From contig JAKAXN010000281.1 of assembly GCA_021816565.1 (NCBI GenBank), positions 1 to 6,132 of the forward strand: a DNA stretch of 6,132 bases, written 5' to 3'. The notes under the pieces are model-generated. The model had not been told where the DNA came from. It saw nothing but the letters and a program-made list of their open reading frames with translations, and made no database searches. Both the position numbers and the translations under genes were made by a program. Source of the DNA: Actinomycetes bacterium (GTDB lineage Bacteria > Actinomycetota > Acidimicrobiia > Acidimicrobiales > Palsa-688). Positions 1 to 5,026 of the stretch are shown piece by piece (the first letter of the stretch is position 1; every line of letters begins with the position of its first letter).

Positions 1-266
1 TGGCGCAGCTCGGGGTCGGCCGCGCCCGGCATGACGGTGCTGTTGCGGGCCGCCCGCCCGAGGACGCCGCGGCCCAGCCGGGGGTTGCGCAGGGCCGTCA
101 GGCAGTCCTCGTAGCGGGTCAGCACCAGAGCCCCGGTGGAGCTGCGCAGTACCGGTGCCCGGTCCCGGATCAGCCGGTAGTGCGGGTAGGGATCGGCCCG
201 CCCCTCCGGCGTGATCAGCAGGTTGACCAGTGCGGACTCTGCAGTGGCGTCTTCGATGGCGGTCAT
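1..266 (-). CDS. Cytochrome P450, N-terminal fragment (runs off the left edge)
   Basis: The visible 88 codons start with MTAIEDATAESALVNLL and continue into DPYPHYRLIRDRAPV (residues 25-39), then VLTRYEDCLTALRNPRLGRG (48-67). This arrangement is typical of the N-terminus of soluble bacterial cytochrome P450s (CYP): a DPYP.Y..LR.. segment, a short beta hairpin, then 'vlsRyeDv..aLrdprl'. The haem-binding cysteine loop, the I-helix and the ExxR motif all lie outside the window, so substrate and activity cannot be judged. There is no signal peptide or membrane anchor, which fits a cytosolic enzyme. The ATG at 264-266 is chosen because GGAGG lies three bases upstream inside a run of G and A, a strong though close ribosome site. 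The gene follows the citrate synthase on the same strand after an 80-bp gap, so co-transcription is possible but not shown. Family assignment rests on motif recognition only. Confidence 0.82.
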   Translation of the reverse strand, partial: MTAIEDATAESALVNLLITPEGRADPYPHYRLIRDRAPVLRSSTGALVLTRYEDCLTALRNPRLGRGVLGRAARNSTVMPGAADPELR

Positions 267-346
267 GACCCTCCCCCCGGCCCGGGCCGGCGCCCGGTCG
301 GCCCACAGTAGATAGCGGGGCGTCGGCGGGGCTAGCCGGCCGGGCC

Positions 347-1522
347 CTACGCCGCCGGCGGGGCCGGCACCGGAACGGGCGGAGGAGCCCCGACGTAGCG
401 TGCCGACGGCCTGATGATCTGGCGCTGTTCGGCCTGTTCGGCGACATTGGCGCACCAGCCGATCACCCGGCTCACGGCGAAGGTTGGGGTGAACATGTCG
501 CGGGGCAGCCCGCACGCGTCCATCACCACCCCGGCGTAGAACTCCACGTTGGCGTAGAGGGGCCGGCCCGGGCGCAGCTCGGCCAGCAGCCGGAGGACGG
601 TCTGCTCCACCTGCACCGCCAGATCGGCCAGCTCCCCGCCGAGGCCGGTGGCCACCTGCCGCAGCATCACCGACCGGGGGTCGTCGGTGCGGTACACCGC
701 GTGGCCGAAACCCATGATCCGCTCGCCCCGGGCCAGCAGGTCCCGGATGTGGCTCTCGGCCCGCTCCGGCCGCCCGATGGAGTCGAGGGTGTCGAGGGCC
801 CGGCTGGGGGCACCGCCGTGCAGGGGCCCCGACAGGGCTCCCAGCGCCCCGACCACGGCCGCCGCCGCGTCGGCCCCGGTGGAGGCGATGACCCGGGCGG
901 TGAAGGTGGACGAGTTGAAGCCGTGGTCCACGGTGAGCATGAGGTACTGCTCGAGGGCCCGGGCCCGCCCGGGGTCCGGGCGCTCCCCGGTGACCATCCA
1001 CAGGTAATTGGCGGCATGCCCCAGGTCGGGGTCGGCCGGCACCGGATCCAGGCCCCGCCCGAGCCGGTGCAGCGCCGCCACCAGCACCGGGGTGACGGCC
1101 GCCAGCTCGAGCAGGTCCCGCCGGCGGGCCGAGCGGTCCAGGTCCCACAGCGGCCGCATGCCCCGGGCCGAGCCGTACAGCGAGAGGGCCGACCGCAGCC
1201 CGTCCAGGGCCCCGCCGGCGTGGGCCGCCCGGGCCACGCCGGGCAGCAGCTCCGACAGCACCGGCGGCAGGGTCCGGGCGGCGGCGATCTCGGCCCGGAA
1301 CCGGGCGGCGTCGGCCGCCGTCTCGGGCAGCGAACCGTCGAGGAGCAGGCGCCACACGTCCTCCAGCCCCCGGGTCGAGGCCAGCTCCGTCGCCGAGTAC
1401 TGCCGGTAGTGGTAGAAGCCCTCACCTCCGCGGACGTCGCCGATGGAGGTATCGGTCACCTGCACCCCCTTGAGGCCGGGTGGTACCGCAGGTGGTGGGC
1501 TGAGCACTTCGGTGGTGGTCAT
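347..1522 (-). CDS. Citrate synthase (actinobacterial type, probably active)
   Basis: This 391-residue protein should condense acetyl-CoA with oxaloacetate to citrate, the entry step of the TCA cycle; a 2-methylcitrate synthase role cannot be excluded. Family landmarks lie in order. DHGFNSST carries H200, equivalent to the oxaloacetate-binding His226 of E. coli GltA. GPLHGGA carries catalytic H235, and GFGHAVYRTDDPR carries catalytic H274 and substrate-binding R283. NVEFYAG (325-331) holds E327 where most family members have the catalytic aspartate. SRVIGW has R352, and RPSARYVG near the C-terminus has R371, which reaches the partner subunit in known structures. The length is normal, followed by a short Pro/Ala tail (379-391). 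No N-terminal NADH-binding domain of the Gram-negative hexameric type is present. The ATG at 1520-1522 lies six bases after a promoter -10 box and has no Shine-Dalgarno, suggesting a leaderless message. It is divergent from the HTH-citrate synthase paralogue. Confidence 0.93.
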   Translation of the reverse strand: MTTTEVLSPPPAVPPGLKGVQVTDTSIGDVRGGEGFYHYRQYSATELASTRGLEDVWRLLLDGSLPETAADAARFRAEIAAARTLPPVLSELLPGVARAAHAGGALDGLRSALSLYGSARGMRPLWDLDRSARRRDLLELAAVTPVLVAALHRLGRGLDPVPADPDLGHAANYLWMVTGERPDPGRARALEQYLMLTVDHGFNSSTFTARVIASTGADAAAAVVGALGALSGPLHGGAPSRALDTLDSIGRPERAESHIRDLLARGERIMGFGHAVYRTDDPRSVMLRQVATGLGGELADLAVQVEQTVLRLLAELRPGRPLYANVEFYAGVVMDACGLPRDMFTPTFAVSRVIGWCANVAEQAEQRQIIRPSARYVGAPPPVPVPAPPAA

Positions 1523-1528
1523 GAGTGG

Positions 1529-1557
1529 ATATTGACGCCGATCAGAGGATTGATCAA
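1529..1557 (-). promoter_or_regulatory. Putative leaderless promoter of the citrate synthase gene
   Basis: Read on the minus strand, TTGATC (1557-1552) is followed by 17 bases, then CAATAT (1534-1529), then six bases to the ATG at 1522. The geometry suits a sigma-70-type promoter starting transcription at the ATG itself, and no ribosome site precedes the gene. The -35 matches TTGACA at four of six positions. The -10 matches TATAAT at only three, including the important second A and final T. The transcription start is inferred, not shown. Confidence 0.5.
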
Positions 1558-1560
1558 TAT
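1532..1560 (+). promoter_or_regulatory. Putative leaderless promoter of the HTH-citrate synthase gene
   Basis: TTGACG (1532-1537) matches the -35 consensus at five of six positions. It is followed by a 17-base spacer and CAATAT (1555-1560), then six bases to the GTG at 1567. This is the same box-to-start spacing as on the opposite strand. The -35 of each promoter overlaps the -10 of the other, so the two polymerases could not bind at the same time. This promoter is the main argument for choosing GTG 1567 over ATG 1582. Confidence 0.5.
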
Positions 1561-1574
1561 TGATTTGTGATCAA
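1549..1574. promoter_or_regulatory. Nested palindromes in the divergent promoter, candidate operator
   Basis: Two perfect palindromes overlap here: ATTGATCAAT (1549-1558) and ATCAATATTGAT (1553-1564). A perfect 7-bp inverted repeat, TTGATCA (1550-1556) and TGATCAA (1568-1574), spans them with an 11-base spacer. They lie in a gap of about 39% GC between genes far richer in GC. They cover the -35 box of the minus promoter and the -10 box and start of the plus promoter. A dimeric repressor bound here could block both genes. The HTH protein encoded alongside is the obvious candidate binder, by inference only. Confidence 0.5.
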
Positions 1575-2964
1575 CCCTCGCATGACCACCACGGAGGCCG
1601 CCGAACGCCTCGGGGTCAAGCGGGCCACCGTCTACGCCTACGTGAGCCGGGGGCTGCTGCACCCGGAGCGGGGCCCCGGAGGCAGCACCTTCGACCGCCA
1701 GGAAGTGGCCCGGCTGGCCCGCTCTGCCCGCCACCCGGCCGAGGGTGTAGCGGCTGCGGGGCGCCGGGCGGGCGGACGTCGCCGCGGCGAAGGGCCGCCG
1801 GCGGGAGAGGGCTCGGTCCCGGCCGCCCCGGCCGCGGGCGAGGACCCGGTGTTCGTGACCGGGCTGACCCTGATCCGGGCCGGGCTCTTCTACCGGGGCC
1901 GCGACGCCGTGGGGCTGGCCCGGGGGTGGAGTTTCGAGCGGGTGGCGGAGTGGCTGTGGACCGGCGCGGACCCCGGGGCCGGGGTCCGCTGGCCGGCGTT
2001 CGGCGACGCCGGTGGCCGGGTAGCCGGGAGCCTTTCCGACCTGGGCCCGGAGGTGCTGCCGGTCGAGCGGTTCGTGCTGGTCACCGGGGCCGCCGCCCTG
2101 AGCGACGAGCTGCGCCACGACTTGGACCCGGCCCGGGTCCCCGTGACCGGCCGGCGGATCCTCACGGCCCTGGCCTCGACCCTGCCGCTCTCCGCCCGGG
2201 CCAGGTCCGGTCCGCCCGGTTCGACCGCCGCGGCGCCGCCACCCCCCTCTGCTTCGGCACCCGACGACGGGCCGGCCGGGGCCCCGGCCGGCTGGCCCGG
2301 CCGGTCATCGACGCTGGCCGGCCAGGTGTGGCACGGACTGAGCCCCCGGGAGCCCTCCGAGGAAGATCTGGCCGCCACCGACGCTGCGCTGGTGCTCGGC
2401 GCCGACCACGAGCTGGCCCCTTCCACCCTGGCCGCCCGGGTCGCCGCATCTTTCCGGGCCGATCCCTACGCGGTGGTCCTGACCGGGCTCGGGCCCTCCA
2501 GCGGCAGCTGGCCGCCGGGCAGCACCGGCGCCCCGGGGGAGGTGGAGGCCCTACTGGAGCGGGCCGCGCAGATCGGTGCGGAGCGGGCGGTGGGGGAGCA
2601 CCTGCGCCGCTCCGGGCAGGCGCCCCACGGCTTCGGTATGCCGCTCTACCCGGCCGGGGACCCTCGGGGGAGGGCCCTGCTGGAGCGGATCGACCGGGTG
2701 GGCGACCCGGAGCGGCGCCGGGTCGTCCAGGCGGTCCTGGAGGTCGCCCGGGACCGGGGCTTCCCGGCCCCCAACTTCGACATGGGCATCGGTGCGCTGT
2801 CGTTCTGCGCGGAGATGGTCCCGGGGGCCGGCCAGGCCCTCTTCACCCTGGCCAAGGTGGCCGGCTGGCTGGCGCACGCCATGGAGGAGTACGCCGTTCC
2901 GACCAGGTTCCGCAGCCGGGCCGACTACGTCGGGGCCGCGCCCGAGGCCAGCTGCGGTTCCTGA
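1567..2964 (+). CDS. HTH domain fused to a citrate synthase-like domain lacking catalytic histidines
   Basis: The 465-residue product starts with a MerR/excisionase-like DNA-binding domain (about residues 7-51), with TTTEAAERLGVKRATVYAYV and then SRGLLHPER. An Arg/Gly/Pro-rich linker follows (52-92). The rest is a citrate synthase fold: TGLTLIRAGLFYRGRDAVGL (98-117), DHELAPST (280-287), GFGMPLYPAGDPR (355-367), NFDMGIGAL (403-411) and a C-terminal RADYVG (451-456). H281, R367, D405 and R449 match oxaloacetate-contacting or catalytic positions. Both catalytic histidines are gone: the expected GPLHG loop reads GSWPPGSTG (313-321), and GFGH has become GFGM (M358). Arg387 of E. coli GltA is replaced by K430. 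A Pro/Ala-rich insertion occupies about 213-246. Normal condensation activity is unlikely; a DNA-binding sensor or a partner subunit of the adjacent enzyme fits better. GTG 1567 is chosen from promoter spacing; ATG 1582 is an alternative that keeps the HTH. No Shine-Dalgarno is seen for either. Confidence 0.85.
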   Translation: MINPRMTTTEAAERLGVKRATVYAYVSRGLLHPERGPGGSTFDRQEVARLARSARHPAEGVAAAGRRAGGRRRGEGPPAGEGSVPAAPAAGEDPVFVTGLTLIRAGLFYRGRDAVGLARGWSFERVAEWLWTGADPGAGVRWPAFGDAGGRVAGSLSDLGPEVLPVERFVLVTGAAALSDELRHDLDPARVPVTGRRILTALASTLPLSARARSGPPGSTAAAPPPPSASAPDDGPAGAPAGWPGRSSTLAGQVWHGLSPREPSEEDLAATDAALVLGADHELAPSTLAARVAASFRADPYAVVLTGLGPSSGSWPPGSTGAPGEVEALLERAAQIGAERAVGEHLRRSGQAPHGFGMPLYPAGDPRGRALLERIDRVGDPERRRVVQAVLEVARDRGFPAPNFDMGIGALSFCAEMVPGAGQALFTLAKVAGWLAHAMEEYAVPTRFRSRADYVGAAPEASCGS

Positions 2965-3863
2965 GCGGCCGGCCGCAGGGGGTCGCCCGAGCGCTCGTCG
3001 CCGGGCCCGGCCCGGCCGAAGAGCAACACGATGACCGTGGCGGCCACGAACACCAAGATGCTGGTCCAGTCGTTGAGCCGCAGGCCCAGGTAGCGGTGGG
3101 CCTCGTCCACCCGCATGTACTCGGTGAAGAACCGGCCGAAGGTGTACACCGCGGCGTACACCCCGATGAGGTAACCCCGCTTGATCCTGAAGCGCTTCTC
3201 GATGCGGATGATGAGCCACACCGAGAACAGGTCCCACAGGCTCTCGTACAGGAAGGTGGGCTGGAACGTCGTCACCCCGGCCGGGTAGGGGACGCAGTGG
3301 GTGACCGACGAACAGTGCACCGGGTCGGAGATCTTCACCGCCCACGGAAGGTGGGTGGGCGAGCCGTAGAGCTCCTGGTTGAAGTAGTTGCCCCACCGGC
3401 CGATGGCCTGGGCCAGCACGAACGCCGGGGCCACGCAGTCCACCAGAGGGGCCAGACGCAGCCCCATCCGGCGCGCCCCCAGAGCCCCGGTGGCCACCCC
3501 GCCGACCACCCCGCCCCAGATGCCGAGCCCCCCCTGCCACACCTCGAACGCCCGGATCCAGTGGCCACCGGTATCGGCCTGCCAGCTGGTGATGACGCTG
3601 TAGACCCGGGCGCCGACCAGGCCGCCCGGGACGCCCCAGACGGCCAGCGTGGCCATGGTGCCGGCCTTGCCGCCGATGGCCTCCCACCGTCGCTGGGCCA
3701 ACCACACCGCGGCGGCGATGCCGAGGGCGATCATGAAGCCGTAGACGTGCAGCCGGACCGGGCCGATGCTGATGCCGTTGGCCGGGGGGCTGGGGATGTA
3801 CGCGACCAACGCTGCGAGGTTCACCGCGTGCAAGAGTAGAAGACCGCAGGGGGAAACTGGCAT
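2925..3863 (-). CDS. lgt: Prolipoprotein diacylglyceryl transferase Lgt
   Basis: Lgt transfers diacylglyceryl from phosphatidylglycerol to the lipobox cysteine of prelipoproteins, the first step of lipoprotein maturation in the cytoplasmic membrane. The 312-residue product has about seven hydrophobic segments (roughly 38-58, 73-93, 111-130, 137-154, 206-220, 231-248, 267-283). The signature GRWGNYFNQELYG (155-167) carries R156, N159 and G167, matching E. coli R143, N146 and G154. Y41 matches Y26, and R244 in GRFFTEY matches R239. W115 sits where E. coli has H103, which I recall as normal in actinobacterial Lgt (LGIWGG). A loop at about 179-199 carries C184 and C190. The ATG at 3863 is kept as the outer bound and has no ribosome site. 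GTG 3824 (residue 14) fits the usual family start just before AYIPSP better and follows a possible -10 box. The 3' end overlaps the HTH-citrate synthase gene by 40 bp on the opposite strand. Confidence 0.95.
   Translation of the reverse strand: MPVSPCGLLLLHAVNLAALVAYIPSPPANGISIGPVRLHVYGFMIALGIAAAVWLAQRRWEAIGGKAGTMATLAVWGVPGGLVGARVYSVITSWQADTGGHWIRAFEVWQGGLGIWGGVVGGVATGALGARRMGLRLAPLVDCVAPAFVLAQAIGRWGNYFNQELYGSPTHLPWAVKISDPVHCSSVTHCVPYPAGVTTFQPTFLYESLWDLFSVWLIIRIEKRFRIKRGYLIGVYAAVYTFGRFFTEYMRVDEAHRYLGLRLNDWTSILVFVAATVIVLLFGRAGPGDERSGDPLRPAAQEPQLASGAAPT
3833..3838 (-). promoter_or_regulatory. Possible -10 box inside the long lgt reading frame
   Basis: On the minus strand TACTCT fits TANNNT and ends eight bases before the GTG at 3824. 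If used, transcription would start near that GTG, and the upstream ATG at 3863 would not be on the message. No convincing -35 box is visible 16-18 bases upstream. The call is weak and supported mainly by family length. Confidence 0.25.
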
Positions 3864-3921
3864 CTGGGCCGCACCCGGCGTCGGGGACCGCCGTCCGGCT
3901 GGTCTGGCGTGATCCTGCCCG

Positions 3922-3930
3922 TGCTAGGGT
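3922..3930 (+). promoter_or_regulatory. Extended -10 promoter element of tRNA-Val
   Basis: TGCTAGGGT is an extended -10 (TGN followed by TANNNT) ending 17 bases before the tRNA 5' end, so transcription would start about ten bases upstream of the mature RNA, as is common for single tRNA genes. No good -35 hexamer is seen at the expected distance; the extended element may compensate. Confidence 0.5.
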
Positions 3931-3947
3931 CTGGGGCCTCCGGATAC

Positions 3948-4021
3948 GGGCGCATAGCTCAGTTGGTTAGAGCGCATGCATGACGCGCATGAGGTCGGGG
4001 GTTCGATTCCCTCTGCGCCCA
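3948..4021 (+). tRNA. tRNA-Val (anticodon GAC)
   Basis: The cloverleaf folds fully. The acceptor stem GGGCGCA (3948-3954) pairs with TGCGCCC (4014-4020), all seven pairs canonical. The D stem GCTC/GAGC (3957-3960, 3970-3973) closes AGTTGGTTA. The anticodon stem CATGC/GCATG (3975-3979, 3987-3991) closes the loop ATGACGC with T33 and anticodon GAC at 3982-3984, reading valine codons GUC and GUU. A five-base variable loop follows. The T arm has GGGGG (3997-4001), TTCGATT and CCCTC, with one G-U pair. The discriminator is A4021. The next bases are CCG, so the CCA tail is not encoded and must be added. The anticodon loop is slightly odd: A at position 32 and G at 37, where bacterial tRNA-Val usually has a pyrimidine and A. 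It stands alone, divergent from lgt. Confidence 0.9.
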
Positions 4022-4077
4022 CCGGGTCGGGCCGGCACCTCTGCTGGCCGACCGGGGCTGTCGGGGCCCGCCGGGAC

Positions 4078-4107
4078 GGGGGCTGCCGGCGGATGGCGGC
4101 TTCCCCC
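4078..4107. terminator. GC-rich hairpin between the convergent tRNA and unknown gene
   Basis: GGGGGCTGCC (4078-4087) pairs with GGCGG (4095-4099) and CCCCC (4103-4107), forming ten pairs including one G-U, with a three-base CTT bulge and a seven-base loop. It sits between the tRNA end and the stop codon of the oppositely oriented gene, where a bidirectional terminator would be expected. Neither strand has a T tract, so classical intrinsic termination is not shown. A looser hairpin is also possible at 4022-4055. GC-rich sequence forms such stems by chance. Confidence 0.35.
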
Positions 4108-4113
4108 AGCCGA

Positions 4114-4938
4114 TCAGCGAGCCGCCCTGACCTCGTGGGCCAGGCGGCGGGCCGCCGCTGGACGCAGGTGGGGTCGCAGCTCGGCCAGCAACTCCTGCGG
4201 TGGCCGCCACAGGTCCAGCATCCACCGGGCGAACATCCCGTCGTCCATCCAGGCGGCCAGCCGGGCCGGGGGCATGCCCGGGCCGCAGTGGCCGTCGGCC
4301 ACCGCCCGTCTCATGTCCCCCCAGTAGTCGTTGCCCCTCCTCCATTCCACCACGGTCTGTTTGATCTCCGCCGGCAGGTCGGGATCGCAACCGACCAGCG
4401 CCGGGTGGAAGTCCAGCACCTCCGCCCATCCCCACGGCCGCTCGGGCGGCCCGGCTGCGAGGAGCGCCCCCAGCCACAGGTAGACGCCGAGCAGGTGCGG
4501 TGACCCGGGCGGGGGAGGGGTGGGCAGGCCCAGGCAGCGGTGCATCACGTCGAGCACCCGTCCGGCCTCGGGCCGCTCGTCGCACTCCGACCCGTCGGGC
4601 AGGACCATGTGCCAGCCGACCGTCCCGGTGCGCCACACCACGCAGGCCATCCGCACCCCGCCGGGAACGGCAGCCACCAGATCGGCCGGGAGCTCGGCGG
4701 AGTCGTCCAGGGCGCGGACCTGTCCGGTGGCGACCATGGCCAGGGCCCGGCATCGGGGCGGAGCCGACCAGCCCGCCGGCTCGAAGTCCGGGTCGGTCAC
4801 CACCAGCTCGCTGCGGTCGCCGGGGTGGCGCAGCACCATGGCCCACACCGGGTGGCCGGCCAGGGCCGCCGCCTCTCCCAGGCGGTCCAGCAGGTGGCGG
4901 GCCAGGGCCGACTCGTCGGCTGCCGGAACGGACAACAT
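4114..4938 (-). CDS. Uncharacterised tryptophan-rich cytosolic protein
   Basis: I do not recognise this 274-residue protein. It has no signal peptide and no clear membrane span; the most hydrophobic stretch, LLGVYLWLGALLAAG (149-163), is short and probably a buried helix. It has about a dozen tryptophans, among them VVWRTGTVGWHMVLPDG (100-116), PWGWAEVLDFHP (168-179) and DDGMFARWMLDLWRPP (232-247). A proline run, PTPPPPGSP (139-147), divides an alpha/beta-looking N-terminal half from a mostly helical C-terminal half. The C-terminal helix is Arg/Ala-rich. No catalytic motif is evident. ATG 4938 is chosen over ATG 4953 because AGGAG (4950-4946) sits seven bases upstream and would lie inside the longer version. 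The gene follows aspS on the same strand after 88 bp and converges on tRNA-Val. Codon bias matches the neighbours, so it looks real and resident. Confidence 0.8.
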   Translation of the reverse strand: MLSVPAADESALARHLLDRLGEAAALAGHPVWAMVLRHPGDRSELVVTDPDFEPAGWSAPPRCRALAMVATGQVRALDDSAELPADLVAAVPGGVRMACVVWRTGTVGWHMVLPDGSECDERPEAGRVLDVMHRCLGLPTPPPPGSPHLLGVYLWLGALLAAGPPERPWGWAEVLDFHPALVGCDPDLPAEIKQTVVEWRRGNDYWGDMRRAVADGHCGPGMPPARLAAWMDDGMFARWMLDLWRPPQELLAELRPHLRPAAARRLAHEVRAAR

Positions 4939-4945
4939 CGGGCAA

Positions 4946-4950
4946 CTCCT
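4946..4950 (-). promoter_or_regulatory. Shine-Dalgarno site setting the start of the unknown gene
   Basis: On the minus strand AGGAG is followed by seven bases and the ATG at 4938. It overlaps codons 2-3 of the alternative longer frame starting at 4953, so it supports the shorter protein. Confidence 0.7.
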
Positions 4951-4999
4951 CATCCCCGGGCGGCCCCGATGCCCGGAAACGCGGAGGAGGACCGCTATG

Positions 5000-5005
5000 A
5001 GACTA
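5000..5005 (-). promoter_or_regulatory. Weak -10 candidate upstream of the unknown gene
   Basis: On the minus strand TAGTCT, preceded by TGTG, fits TANNNT in the 88-bp gap after aspS. No good -35 is present. It would give a leader of about 55 bases. The gene may instead be read from aspS. Nothing else stands out in this gap. Confidence 0.2.
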
Positions 5006-5026
5006 CACAGGAGGCTGTGACGGTGA

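Noticed and set aside
267..346. Terminator or promoter between the citrate synthase and P450 genes
   Set aside because: There are several short GC palindromes and a TACTGT (310-305 on the minus strand), but no matching -35 and no stem with a T tract. These are chance-level in this composition.
701..1570. A 289-codon plus-strand frame opposite the citrate synthase
   Set aside because: Its composition is a low-complexity Gly/Arg/Pro shadow. The minus strand encodes a clear enzyme with conserved motifs.
2480..2660. Frameshift or pseudogene status for the HTH-citrate synthase gene
   Set aside because: The frame is open from HTH to C-terminal RADYVG with family motifs before and after the altered loops, so no single frameshift is present. 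A compensating pair of read errors cannot be excluded without reads.
2551..3705. A 384-codon minus-strand frame overlapping lgt
   Set aside because: It is a shadow of lgt in another frame, with no hydrophobic pattern or motif. The lgt frame has the full signature.
1560..3839. A 759-codon open frame on the plus strand
   Set aside because: It runs out of frame through the HTH-citrate synthase gene and antisense to lgt. Its translation is Arg/Gly/Pro-rich with no family motif, as expected of high-GC shadow frames.
3948..4021. Reading the tRNA as tRNA-Met or tRNA-Ile because of several CAT triplets and an Ile-like body
   Set aside because: Only one seven-base loop is closed by five perfect pairs with T at position 33. 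It gives GAC, and no TCAT is placed correctly.
4939..4953. ATG 4953 as the start of the unknown gene
   Set aside because: The AGGAG ribosome site would lie inside the coding sequence, whereas it is well placed for ATG 4938.
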